From contig NZ_JAPDMU010000001.1 of assembly GCF_026319325.1 (NCBI RefSeq), forward strand, positions 124,001 through 188,000: a stretch of 64,000 nucleotides of DNA, given 5' to 3'. Below are positions 55,947 through 64,000 of the stretch, piece by piece; position 1 is the first letter of the stretch; each line of letters opens with the position of its first letter. A program made the translations under genes and the position numbers. This stretch comes from Methylophaga sp. OBS3 (lineage in GTDB: Bacteria > Pseudomonadota > Gammaproteobacteria > Nitrosococcales > Methylophagaceae). The notes under the pieces are model-generated. The model did not search any database. It saw only the letters and a list, made by a program, of their open reading frames with translations, and was not told the origin of the DNA.

Positions 55947-56032
55947 AGGTAAACTCCGTGCTAGTTCCCGACTTTGTCATAGCAACATGATAAGCTGTGA
56001 AAATAATTTGCCAACCTGTCAGGAGTGCTTGA

Positions 56033-56725
56033 ATGTCTACAGCAACACCGTTAAATCCCAAGCAAATGGTCGCTGCCGCGGCTGCCGAAATGGTTGAAAA
56101 CGGCATGATTGTCGGCCTTGGTACCGGCTCAACTGCGAACTTATTTATTGATGCATTAGCAAATCGTTGTCGTGAGCAAGAGCTACAGCTTCGCGTTGTA
56201 GCAAGTTCGATCATTAGTCACAACCGCGCTATTCAAGCAGGACTCAGTGTAATGAGTTTGAGTCAACTGACAGGATTGGATCTGTACATTGATGGTGCAG
56301 ATGAAGTTGCCCCAGATTTGAGTTTACTTAAAGGACGTGGTCAGGATTTGGTCCGTGAAAAGCTGCTTGCACATCATGCCGATCAGTTTGTGGTGTTGGT
56401 TGATGATTCCAAATTAGTAGACACAATAGGTGACAAAAATCCGATCCCTATCGAAGTGAGTCCAGAGAATGGGCAATTGGTCAGAACGGCTTTGCAACAA
56501 GCGGGTGGTAGTGGTGATTTACGCCTGAATGCTGCTGGTGATAACGTTTTTTACAGTGCGTCAGGTTCGTTGGTTTTAGACATGAAATTTACGGATATGA
56601 CGACCAAATCATTAGATCAATTACTTTCCGCTTTGCCGGGTGTAGTTGAACATGGCATTTTTTATCAGTTAGCCAGTGATGTATTGATTGGCCGTGCGGA
56701 TGGGGTAGAGCGCTTAACTGCGTAG
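56033..56725 (+). CDS. rpiA: Ribose-5-phosphate isomerase A
   Basis: Interconverts ribose 5-phosphate and ribulose 5-phosphate in the pentose phosphate pathway and, in methylotrophs, the ribulose monophosphate cycle. The 230 residues match the family. The active-site blocks are IVGLGTGSTANLFID, YIDGADEVAPDL with the catalytic Asp, and GRGQDLVREKLL. An AGGAG site precedes the ATG. A hairpin follows the stop. Confidence 0.96.
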   Translation: MSTATPLNPKQMVAAAAAEMVENGMIVGLGTGSTANLFIDALANRCREQELQLRVVASSIISHNRAIQAGLSVMSLSQLTGLDLYIDGADEVAPDLSLLKGRGQDLVREKLLAHHADQFVVLVDDSKLVDTIGDKNPIPIEVSPENGQLVRTALQQAGGSGDLRLNAAGDNVFYSASGSLVLDMKFTDMTTKSLDQLLSALPGVVEHGIFYQLASDVLIGRADGVERLTA

Positions 56726-56736
56726 CAAATTGATAA

Positions 56737-56760
56737 CAGCAGCGCCAAGTGGCGCTGCTG
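56737..56760. terminator. Probable bidirectional terminator after rpiA
   Basis: Perfect 10-base-pair stem CAGCAGCGCC / GGCGCTGCTG with an AAGT loop between the convergent rpiA and peroxiredoxin genes. The flanks are only moderately T-rich. Confidence 0.6.
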
Positions 56761-56771
56761 AATAAACAATA

Positions 56772-57284
56772 TTATTTTTTGAGTTCTTCTAAAATCGTTT
56801 CAGCTTTTGATTTGCCAAATTCGCCTGAGCCTTCAACACCCAGATAAGTGACTTCACCATCTTTAATGATCATGGCAAAACGGTAAGCACGAATACCCAT
56901 GCCACCACCAGTCAAATCGCGGTCTAAGCCCAAAGCTTTAACATATTCAGCACTGCCATCAGCCATCATGCGTACTTTGCCAGCCGCATTTTGCTCACGA
57001 CCCCATGAAGCCATAACAAAAGCATCATTAACTGATAAACACCAGATTTCGTCAGCGCCAGCTGCTTTAATGTCATCAGCTAACGCAACAAAGCCAGGTA
57101 AATGCTGTGCGCTGCATAGAGGCGTGTAAGCACCTGGAACAGCAAACAAGACAATAGTTTTACCTTTTGCCATATCCATCACATCATGCGGTTGCGGATT
57201 CATTGGGCAACCATTGTGTGGATCAAACTCAACACATTCAGTCAGCTTACCTGCAGGCAGTGTTTGTCCTACTTCAATCGCCAT
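56772..57284 (-). CDS. Peroxiredoxin (Prx5-like)
   Basis: Thiol peroxidase of 170 residues, removing hydrogen peroxide and alkyl peroxides in the cytoplasm. The peroxidatic Cys57 is in PGAYTPLCSAQHLPGF, the Prx5/AhpE-type motif. Two further cysteines (17 and 26) lie in an N-terminal insertion and might resolve the disulfide. ATG at 57284 has a GGAG site and begins the domain; the frame extends upstream past 57400 but that part is non-coding. It is divergent from the Gfo/Idh/MocA gene. Confidence 0.93.
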   Translation of the reverse strand: MAIEVGQTLPAGKLTECVEFDPHNGCPMNPQPHDVMDMAKGKTIVLFAVPGAYTPLCSAQHLPGFVALADDIKAAGADEIWCLSVNDAFVMASWGREQNAAGKVRMMADGSAEYVKALGLDRDLTGGGMGIRAYRFAMIIKDGEVTYLGVEGSGEFGKSKAETILEELKK

Positions 57285-57354
57285 ATTGTGCTCCTTGTCT
57301 TTTTTATAGGGCCTCCAGCATAAGCTAATACGCATTTTTTCTAAACAGTAGGTT

Positions 57355-57382
57355 TTGTGATAAGCAGGTTCATGGTTATGAT
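57355..57382 (+). promoter_or_regulatory. Putative promoter of the Gfo/Idh/MocA gene
   Basis: TTGTGA (57355-57360), 16 bases, TATGAT (57377-57382), with the gene start 36 bases on. Confidence 0.4.
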
Positions 57383-57417
57383 GGCGATACTGTTTTTTCA
57401 AGGAGCTAATAATAGGC

Positions 57418-58422
57418 ATGCAAGAATCACTAAAATGGGGTGTCCTTGGCGCCGCGCGAGTCGTCGAAAAACTGATTCCAGCCATTATCGAAGCGGATAA
57501 TGCTGTGCTGGTTGCTGTTGCTAGCCGTCGTCAAGGCGCAGCAGCAGAAGCCATTGAAAAATACGCACAAAATCAGCCTGTTGAAGCACTAGACGATCCC
57601 GAATCCCTATTAGAAAGGGATGATATTGATGCGATTTATTTGCCAATGGCAAATGAGGAACATGCTGAATGGGCTTTGAAAGCCATTGCTGCAGGCAAGC
57701 ATGTATTAATTGAAAAACCGATGGCGTTAACAGTAAAAGATATTGATGCGATAGCTGAAGCCGCCGATAAAGCGAATGTGACCGTGATGGAAGGTTTTAT
57801 GTATCGCTTTCATCCTCAACATGAAGTGGTACGCGACATTATTGAGTCAGGCGAGATTGGTGAGGTGAGAACGGTTAACACTCACTTTGCTTTTCCAATG
57901 AAACCGGCACGTTTGTACCGTGTTAATCGCAGTATCGACAATGGTGGTGGTGCCATGTGGGATATTGGCCCATACGCTGTCCATACCGCGAGATTATGGT
58001 TTGATAAAGAACCAAAAGCAGCTTTTGCGATGGCACATTTGAACGAACACATTGCTGATTTAAGTTTGGCTGGGCAGTTTGATTTTGGTGATGGTTGTTT
58101 TGCGCAGTTTGAAATGAGCTTCCAACATGCTCGTCGCAGTACTTATGAAATTATTGGTACGCTGGGGGGCATTAAGTGTCATCAGGTTTGGCAGCCAGCA
58201 GATGAAGAGGCTGTTATTTCATGGTGGACTGAAAGTGGTAAACAAGAGCAAATCACTGTGCCAGCAGCTGATCAATTCGTCAGAGAAATTGAACACTTTT
58301 CTGATTGTGCACTGAACCGAAAACCGCCAGTACTTAGCATGCAAGATGCGCGAGGTAATTGCGCTGCCATTGAGGCTGCATTACAGTCATTACGTGAGCA
58401 GCGCTTGGTTACGATGGACTAA
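57418..58422 (+). CDS. Gfo/Idh/MocA family oxidoreductase
   Basis: NAD(P)-dependent oxidoreductase of 334 residues. The Rossmann start is WGVLGAARVVEKLIPAI, the conserved EKP motif is VLIEKPMALT, and WDIGPYAVHTARLWF holds the family's catalytic-region His. Relatives act on sugars, inositol or dehydrogenate glycosides; nothing in the neighbourhood fixes the substrate. The ATG is preceded by AAGGAG at a slightly long spacing of 12 bases. Confidence 0.92.
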   Translation: MQESLKWGVLGAARVVEKLIPAIIEADNAVLVAVASRRQGAAAEAIEKYAQNQPVEALDDPESLLERDDIDAIYLPMANEEHAEWALKAIAAGKHVLIEKPMALTVKDIDAIAEAADKANVTVMEGFMYRFHPQHEVVRDIIESGEIGEVRTVNTHFAFPMKPARLYRVNRSIDNGGGAMWDIGPYAVHTARLWFDKEPKAAFAMAHLNEHIADLSLAGQFDFGDGCFAQFEMSFQHARRSTYEIIGTLGGIKCHQVWQPADEEAVISWWTESGKQEQITVPAADQFVREIEHFSDCALNRKPPVLSMQDARGNCAAIEAALQSLREQRLVTMD

Positions 58423-58461
58423 ACTGGTAACGTCACGTTTAACCTAAATTTCGGCGAAAAT

Positions 58462-60705
58462 ATGGCACAAAAACGCAGCCCGACAGACTCCATATCTGGC
58501 ATTCGCAGCAGACTTATTATGCTGGCGCTTTTGTGTCTTTTGCCGATGGCATTGTTACTTCTTAATGTTGCCAACGAAAACCGTCGAATTACTTCCCAGC
58601 AGGCAATCGATAATCTTGCTACGTATCTTAATCTCATTGATGATGATTTTGATGATACGGTTTACTCAGCTTCACAGTTGCTCGCTTCGTTAGCACTATC
58701 CCAGGAACAATGGTTAGCTCCCTCGAAACAATGTAATCAAAGATTTTTCAATCTAAACAGCCAATATAGTCAGTACAGCAATATTTATTCTGTAGCGCTA
58801 AATGGCGATATTGTTTGTAGTGCCACAAATAATGAATTGACAGCCAATTTGGCGGATAGAAAATATATTCAAGAGGCATTAGCAGGGAAGCCTTTGGCTG
58901 TTGGCGCGGCGACTTTAGGCCGACTTTCTAAGAAGGTCATCATGCCTGTTGCTGCACCGCTGACAAATAGTTTTGGTGAGGTTGTTGGCGTGATTGCAGT
59001 GAGCATTGGTTTGGATGATTTGCTGAATGAGCAACACACTCTGTTTGATATGCAAAGGAGCAGCCTTGGTAATATCACCACAACCTTATGGCAAACAGAT
59101 GGTACGGTCCTCGCCCGCGTCCCTGACACCATCGCCATTACGGGAAAAGTTGCTAAAGATAGTGTGTTATTTAAAACCCTTATTGAAAACCTTGGAAGTC
59201 ATAAAACATTAGAGGTGAAAGGGCTCGATGACCAAGCGCGTTGGTATGCTTTTACACAGATCGGTGATAGAGATTCAGAGCTGGTCATGAGCGCTGGTCT
59301 CCCCACAAAGGAATTGTTTGCGAATGCCGATGAGGTCTATGAACACACCATCATCGTCTTGATATCAGCAAGTATTTTGATTCTTTTAGGCTCTTGGCTA
59401 CTAGCTGAGATTGCTGTAAGGAGACCAGTAAGTCGACTTGCAACATTAGCGGAGCAAGTGTCGGAAGGGAAGCGTGGCATTCGTGTCGGACGGATTTATG
59501 GTGCTGATGAGTTGGTGACCTTGGGTAAATCTTTTGATGAGATGGTGAGTTATCTCGAAAAAAATGAACGCGAACAGGAAATTACTCAAGAGGCATTACA
59601 ACAGGCCAAACAGGACTTAGAAGGTAAAGTTCTGGAGCGAACATTGGCCGTTGAAACGGCCAGTCAGCAAGCCATACAACGTGCAGAATTACTTGAACAG
59701 CAACGGCTTGAAATTATCATCATGAATGAGTTGACCGACATGCTTCAGGCTTGTCATACCTTGGATGATAGTTGGCCGGTTATTGGTCGTTCATTAGAAA
59801 ATCTATTTGGTCACTCTTTTGGGGCAATTTATACCTATCGTGATAGTGGCAATGCGTTAGTAACGGGTGTTCGTTGGGGCGAAACTAATAACAATCACTT
59901 TGACACCTTTAGTCCGGAAGACTGTTGGGCATTGCGACTGGGACGAGCTTGGTTTTATGAAGCTGATTCTCGGCATCCACCATGTGAACATTTAGGTGAG
60001 GGGCATAGTAGCGATTACATCTGTGTTCCAATGTTGGCAGATGGTAAAACCTTAGGTGTGCTGCATATTGAGTTGCAAGGTGATGATATGACGGAGCAGG
60101 CAACTGCCGAGCTGGCTCAAGCCGTGGCCGGTCGTTTAGCCTTGGCTTTATCCAATATCAAACTCCGACAGACACTTCGTAATTTATCAATGCGAGATGT
60201 ATTGACTGGGCTTTATAACCGACGTTTTGTTGATGAGGTTTTTGAGAATGAAATTGCGCGTTGTCAACGAAATGGGAAGTCATTATCGGTGTTGATGATT
60301 GACGTTGATCACTTCAAATTCTTTAACGATACATACGGGCATGAAGCGGGTGACGTTGTATTAAAAGCGATGGGTGGTCTATTAAGACAACACTTTCGTA
60401 AAACGGATTTGCCTTGCCGATTGGGAGGGGAAGAGTTTTTAGTGATCTTGCCTGAGTGTGATAGTGATGCGGCAATGATGTTGGCTGAAGCGCTACGTCA
60501 AAAAGTCGCTAACTTAGCCTTGGTACATAAAGGCAAAAGCTTGAGTACAGTAACGGCTTCTATCGGTATTGCCAGTTGGCCAGTACCATTTGATGATGAA
60601 ACCTTATTGTTTAATGCCGCAGACGCCGCTTTGTATGCGGCGAAAAATGCAGGCCGTAACCAGGTTAGGCTTGCCCAGCTTCCTGATACAGAGGCAGAAG
60701 ACTAA
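58462..60705 (+). CDS. Diguanylate cyclase with Cache-type sensor, HAMP, GAF and GGDEF domains
   Basis: Membrane-bound cyclic di-GMP synthase, 747 residues. Order: helix 1 (17-35), periplasmic Cache-like double domain (about 45-290), helix 2 (296-318), HAMP (319-370), coiled coil (370-415), GAF (about 420-565) and GGDEF (about 575-735). The catalytic GGEEF is at 655-659 and an RxxD inhibitory site (Arg646-Asp649) lies five residues before it. The GAF domain adds a second, intracellular input. No EAL domain follows, so it is a synthase only. The ribosome-binding site is poor. Confidence 0.93.
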   Translation: MAQKRSPTDSISGIRSRLIMLALLCLLPMALLLLNVANENRRITSQQAIDNLATYLNLIDDDFDDTVYSASQLLASLALSQEQWLAPSKQCNQRFFNLNSQYSQYSNIYSVALNGDIVCSATNNELTANLADRKYIQEALAGKPLAVGAATLGRLSKKVIMPVAAPLTNSFGEVVGVIAVSIGLDDLLNEQHTLFDMQRSSLGNITTTLWQTDGTVLARVPDTIAITGKVAKDSVLFKTLIENLGSHKTLEVKGLDDQARWYAFTQIGDRDSELVMSAGLPTKELFANADEVYEHTIIVLISASILILLGSWLLAEIAVRRPVSRLATLAEQVSEGKRGIRVGRIYGADELVTLGKSFDEMVSYLEKNEREQEITQEALQQAKQDLEGKVLERTLAVETASQQAIQRAELLEQQRLEIIIMNELTDMLQACHTLDDSWPVIGRSLENLFGHSFGAIYTYRDSGNALVTGVRWGETNNNHFDTFSPEDCWALRLGRAWFYEADSRHPPCEHLGEGHSSDYICVPMLADGKTLGVLHIELQGDDMTEQATAELAQAVAGRLALALSNIKLRQTLRNLSMRDVLTGLYNRRFVDEVFENEIARCQRNGKSLSVLMIDVDHFKFFNDTYGHEAGDVVLKAMGGLLRQHFRKTDLPCRLGGEEFLVILPECDSDAAMMLAEALRQKVANLALVHKGKSLSTVTASIGIASWPVPFDDETLLFNAADAALYAAKNAGRNQVRLAQLPDTEAED

Positions 60706-60707
60706 TC

Positions 60708-61427
60708 TTAGTCAGATAAGTAATACTCAATCGTTGAAACAACCCGAACATTTTTAATATGGGGGTTGTTGTTATCGCGAGCACTAATACTGAACTGGCC
60801 TTGTGAAGCACGTTTGATTTTGCCTAAGTGGCTATTAGAATCAGCCGCAAACTTTTCGGCGACTTCACGAGCATTTTGCGTTGCTTCCTCGATCATCTGA
60901 GGTTTGATGTCATTTAAACGGGTAAATAGATATTCACTTTGCGCTTGATAGTTATCGCCGCTTAATACCAAGCCTTGTTTACCTAATTCAGATAAATCTG
61001 ATATTGCCTCACGAACAACATCAATATTGCTCGAATAAACGGTAACCGTTTGCGTTGCCGTGTAACGAAACTCTGCTCGACTATTGCCACCATATTGTTG
61101 TGCTGATTTATCAGTAATGGCTGGTGAGTTGACCGTAATTTCATCTGCTTTGATGCCCCTGTCAGATAAAAATTGGTTAATTTTCTGCGTGCCTTTATCC
61201 ATTGTTTGATACAGACGATTTAAATCATTATCTGCCTCGGTGAAGAGGATAGGCCAAATCACCACATCTGCTGGATATTCGTGTTCTGATAAGCCTTTTA
61301 CCGTGACGCTACGCTCAAGCTGTTTCATATCGAGCAAGGCATGACCGAGTAGCCATCCCAAAGCACTAAGCCCTAAGAATAAGCTAATACCTAAAATCCA
61401 AGCTGGTACGACACGTTGTTCTGACAT
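60708..61427 (-). CDS. SIMPL domain-containing protein (DUF541)
   Basis: Membrane-anchored periplasmic protein of 239 residues. The N-terminal helix (10-30) acts as an uncleaved anchor or signal. The SIMPL/DUF541 fold follows, with SVTVKGLSEHEYPADVVIWPI and the conserved Gln-rich AQSEYLFTRLNDIKPQMIEEATQNA. The C terminus ends VVSTIEYYLSD. Members are linked to oxidative-stress or outer-membrane lipid functions in a few bacteria; its role here is unknown. It is convergent with the diguanylate cyclase, with stop codons two bases apart. Confidence 0.9.
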   Translation of the reverse strand: MSEQRVVPAWILGISLFLGLSALGWLLGHALLDMKQLERSVTVKGLSEHEYPADVVIWPILFTEADNDLNRLYQTMDKGTQKINQFLSDRGIKADEITVNSPAITDKSAQQYGGNSRAEFRYTATQTVTVYSSNIDVVREAISDLSELGKQGLVLSGDNYQAQSEYLFTRLNDIKPQMIEEATQNAREVAEKFAADSNSHLGKIKRASQGQFSISARDNNNPHIKNVRVVSTIEYYLSD

Positions 61428-61453
61428 ATCAAGCTCCTTTGCAGGATAGTTTT

Positions 61454-62440
61454 TTAGCGTGCTGAGAAGTGCTCTCTCGCATAAGCCACGCGATCTGCTG
61501 GCTTCATGCGTTGTTTTTTGCCCAAGTTCTCAATGTGCTGCAGGCGAGGTAATAAGCCACGACCATTGGCAATTTGGATGGTTAAACCCGGACGTGCATT
61601 AAGCTCAAGCAACATTGGTCCTTGGAATCTATCAAGCACTATATCTGTACCTAGATAACCAAGCCCAGACATTTCGTAGCAAGAGACGGCCAAATTGAGT
61701 AGATCATCCCACTGCGGAATTTGCAGCGACATTAAGTTCACACCCGTATCAGGGTGAAGCAGAATAGGGCGGTCAAATTGCACGGCACGTAAAGCATGAC
61801 CATCACCAATATCTAAGCCGACACCCACAGCACCTTGGTGCAAGTTAGCTTTACCGTTGGAGTCACGCGTCGAAAGACGCATCATGGCCATGACTGGAAA
61901 GCCTTTAAATACGATTACGCGGGTATCTGGAACACCTTCAAAACTGTAGCCACTAAAGCAATCATCAAAGTGAATCAGATCTTCTATAATGGCGACGTCT
62001 GGTTTGCCACCCAGTGAAAAAAGGCCGGCTAGAATATTCGAAACATGGCGTTCTAAGTCACCAATTGTTGCGTATTGGCCGTTGGACTTTCGGTAGCCAC
62101 TTTCGTCTTGACGCGTGACCACTAAAATACCTTTACCACCTGAACCATTAGCCGGTTTGATACAGAAACCAGATTCCGGCGGCAGCACTTCAATCAGCTT
62201 ATTGACACTGTGTTGCGTGCTTACAGTACCCAATAAGTCAGGCACTTTGACGCCAGCATCCAAAGCAATTTCTTTGGTTTTTAACTTGTCATCGACCAGC
62301 GGATACAAATGCCGAGGATTGTAACGGCTAATGTAAGAAATATTGCGCTGGTTCATGCCCAGCACGCCAATTTGTTTTAGCTTGCTGGGATGAACATATT
62401 TTTCTTTGACTTCTTTGAACCACTCAAGCGGGCCGGTCAT
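61454..62440 (-). CDS. RimK-related alpha-L-glutamate ligase-like ATP-grasp protein
   Basis: ATP-grasp ligase of 328 residues that should form a peptide or isopeptide bond from an acyl-phosphate intermediate. The ATP-grasp core shows FCIKPANGSGGKGILVV, the glycine-rich lid, and VAIIEDLIHFDD. The metal-binding MLLELNARPGLTIQIANGRG lies at the C-terminal end. It is of the alpha-L-glutamate ligase-related type rather than true RimK or LysX. The gene overlaps the transglutaminase-7TM gene by one base. The substrate, likely a peptide or glutamate-bearing molecule, is unknown. Confidence 0.9.
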   Translation of the reverse strand: MTGPLEWFKEVKEKYVHPSKLKQIGVLGMNQRNISYISRYNPRHLYPLVDDKLKTKEIALDAGVKVPDLLGTVSTQHSVNKLIEVLPPESGFCIKPANGSGGKGILVVTRQDESGYRKSNGQYATIGDLERHVSNILAGLFSLGGKPDVAIIEDLIHFDDCFSGYSFEGVPDTRVIVFKGFPVMAMMRLSTRDSNGKANLHQGAVGVGLDIGDGHALRAVQFDRPILLHPDTGVNLMSLQIPQWDDLLNLAVSCYEMSGLGYLGTDIVLDRFQGPMLLELNARPGLTIQIANGRGLLPRLQHIENLGKKQRMKPADRVAYAREHFSAR

Positions 62441-63948
62441 TATTTTTCAGCCTCTGTCAGTGGTTTAAAACGTTTCAACTCCAGTAGTCGGTATCCAGTG
62501 TAGCTACCCGCCATTAAAGTCAGGGCCATCAAAATCAGCTGAATACCGAGGAAGTTAAAGGTCAGGTGACGAACTAAGTCATTGTTCATGACTAAGAAGG
62601 CAATAATGGCAACTGCCAACGAACCACCACCTTGCAACATAACTTCTTTAGCACCTTCTTCTTCCCACAGAATCGACATACGCTCGATAGTCCATGCCAA
62701 GATGATCATTGGGAAGAAGGTGATTTTCATACCTTCAGTTAAGCCAACTTTATAGGCAATAATCGAGAACATCGCAATCATGCCTATAACCATAATGATA
62801 ACGGCGGATATTCGAGCGACTAGCAGCAAGTTGAGATGCGATAGATAGGAACGAATAATCAGACCTGAACCAACAATCAACAAAAAGCCGACCAAGCCAG
62901 TCATTAAACTGGTTTGAATAAATGCCAATGCAATCAGAACTGGCATAAAGGTACCTGAGGTTTTCAGACCGATGAAAATACGCATCAGTACAACCATAAG
63001 CACACCGACTGGAATTAACAGGATATTTTTAAACAGTGCCTGCTCTTCAATTGGTAAGTCATACAGAGAAAAGTTAAGTAACTCGCGGTCAGCAAACTTT
63101 TGATTTAATGCCACGCCAAACGGTTGCTCTTGGGCAATCATCGAGAAAGTAACACTTGAGTTACTACCACCAATCACTTCAAGTACAGGGCCAGACTGAT
63201 ACTGCCAAAGCATTAAGTTTTCTGGTTGGCCTTGCTTACCAGTTTTCGGGTCAAACAGGGCATATTTTTCACCATCAAAGACTTGCAGATAATCAATGAG
63301 TGATTGACGGCGGCGGCCATCTTCGAGTTCGAGTGCATGAACTTGGCGTGCTGGTACACCAGATTGTTGTAATAGTTGAACCAACCAAGCTGTTCTTGGC
63401 TTTACCTGTGATAGTAATTCAGCAGTTTGTTTTTGATTATTAAACTCAACAATCAGCTCACGTGCGAGTGTATAAGCCGATGCTGAACGTGCTGTTGCAC
63501 CGTCCAGAATTTGTTGTGCTGCTGTCGCATAGGGTTCTTTTTCAAGGACCGCTTTAATCGCTGGCGGTGTTATTGGTTGTGATGGAATCGCATACGGATC
63601 GACCAACATATCAACTTTGTAATAAAGCGATTGGCTACCGCCTGCTTCACGAATAGACCACTCTACACGACGACCGTTAGCTCGCTCTTCATAAGCCAAA
63701 CCATAGCCAGGGCTTGCCGTTTGTTGGCTGAGTTGAGTAAAGCCTGGTTGTGTGCCTGGAATGGCGAGTGAAGCAATCACTTCTTCACCATCAGCAACAA
63801 AGTCAACTTTGGCTTCTATTGACCAAGTTTGCCGGGTTTCCCCGGGTAACCAAGGTATATCCAACGCCATATGGCGGTGTAATGTCAGACCAATGCCGGC
63901 AATAAATAAGATACCGACCAAAACATAAAACGGCGTACGTGAAGCCAT
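62440..63948 (-). CDS. Inactive transglutaminase fused to seven transmembrane helices
   Basis: Protein of 502 residues in which a membrane anchor (about 7-25) is followed by a periplasmic transglutaminase-like fold (about 60-270). The catalytic cysteine is not conserved, as is usual for this subfamily. A seven-helix membrane unit (about 305-485) completes it, including the ELKRFKPLTEAEK tail. Proteins of this type regularly travel with the RimK-related ATP-grasp ligase and a retropepsin-like protein. ATG at 63948 lies 18 bases after a possible upstream stop. The function is undescribed as far as I know. Confidence 0.88.
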   Translation of the reverse strand: MASRTPFYVLVGILFIAGIGLTLHRHMALDIPWLPGETRQTWSIEAKVDFVADGEEVIASLAIPGTQPGFTQLSQQTASPGYGLAYEERANGRRVEWSIREAGGSQSLYYKVDMLVDPYAIPSQPITPPAIKAVLEKEPYATAAQQILDGATARSASAYTLARELIVEFNNQKQTAELLSQVKPRTAWLVQLLQQSGVPARQVHALELEDGRRRQSLIDYLQVFDGEKYALFDPKTGKQGQPENLMLWQYQSGPVLEVIGGSNSSVTFSMIAQEQPFGVALNQKFADRELLNFSLYDLPIEEQALFKNILLIPVGVLMVVLMRIFIGLKTSGTFMPVLIALAFIQTSLMTGLVGFLLIVGSGLIIRSYLSHLNLLLVARISAVIIMVIGMIAMFSIIAYKVGLTEGMKITFFPMIILAWTIERMSILWEEEGAKEVMLQGGGSLAVAIIAFLVMNNDLVRHLTFNFLGIQLILMALTLMAGSYTGYRLLELKRFKPLTEAEK

Positions 63949-63966
63949 ACTTTTCCTTAACGATTA

Positions 63967-64000
63967 TTAATTATTTTCGTCTGCGTCAGGAGCTGATGAA
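63967..64000 (-). CDS. Possible 3' end of an upstream gene (window edge)
   Basis: One minus-strand frame is open from the right edge and ends in TAA at 63967-63969. It would encode an acidic tail, SSAPDADENN. If real it is the gene upstream of the transglutaminase-7TM gene, where a retropepsin-like member of the same cluster is often found. Another frame is also open over this short stretch, so the call is weak. Confidence 0.25.
   Translation of the reverse strand, partial: SSAPDADENN

Noticed and set aside
57285-57485. N-terminal extension of the peroxiredoxin frame
   Set aside because: It runs through the divergent promoter and the start of the next gene; the ATG at 57284 has a good GGAG site and starts the domain.
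1-64000. CRISPR arrays, tRNA or rRNA genes, insertion sequences, prophage or toxin-antitoxin modules
   Set aside because: I found no direct-repeat arrays, tRNA-like cloverleaf with conserved arms, transposase or integrase motifs, or paired small genes of toxin-antitoxin type by reading.

Overview
The window reads as chromosomal core genome of a marine or haloalkaliphilic gammaproteobacterium. The gene repertoire (flavocytochrome c sulfide dehydrogenase, a complete Mrp antiporter, NhaD, Rnf, EpmAB-modified EF-P, RecBCD, GluQRS) fits a Methylophaga-like member of the Thiotrichales/Piscirickettsiaceae group. That placement is an inference from gene content and protein style, not a database match. 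I see no rRNA, tRNA, CRISPR array, insertion sequence, prophage or integrase. The genes are closely packed, and codon and base use look uniform throughout.

Layout: 0-1 kb holds the 3' part of an FccB-type flavoprotein. 1.1-5 kb holds citrate synthase and the epmB / efp / epmA translation-factor locus. 5-6.8 kb carries a TRAP transporter QM pair without its binding protein. 6.9-10 kb is a probable operon of DUF4389, yaaA, a periplasmic-sensing diguanylate cyclase and thpR. 10-15.2 kb has a GNAT-nitrilase fusion, gluQ, small membrane proteins, an EEP-fold enzyme and a retropepsin-like exported protein. 15.3-18.3 kb is a redox and heat chaperone pair, htpG (with a near-consensus sigma-32 promoter) and hslO. 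18.3-19.9 kb is a long non-coding leader followed by an unknown four-helix membrane protein and cytochrome b561. 20-30 kb is recC-recB-recD followed by a HerA-like ATPase. 30-36.7 kb has zapG, ubiK, ppnP, a DUF481 porin-like protein, comM, rep and a YcnI-type copper protein.

36.7-52.1 kb is almost entirely minus strand: UPF0178 and the mrpA(B)CDEFG operon, cytochrome c5, an alcohol dehydrogenase-like reductase, DUF1841, nth, rnfABCDGE and a DAHP synthase. 52.3-64 kb holds a MaoC hydratase, nhaD, a low-molecular-weight phosphatase, fructosamine kinase, rpiA, peroxiredoxin, a Gfo/Idh/MocA oxidoreductase, a second diguanylate cyclase, a SIMPL protein, and the ATP-grasp ligase plus transglutaminase-7TM pair at the right edge.

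Functionally the window is rich in ion-motive machinery (Mrp, NhaD, Rnf), consistent with life in sodium-rich water. It also covers DNA recombination and repair (RecBCD, Rep, Nth, ComM) and EF-P maturation. The best candidate for an under-described system is the ATP-grasp ligase / inactive transglutaminase-7TM pair at 61.4-63.9 kb. The retropepsin-like protein at 14.6 kb belongs to a family usually linked to that pair. Second are several operator-like inverted repeats and a recurring pattern of convergent genes whose stop codons abut or overlap with no room for a terminator.
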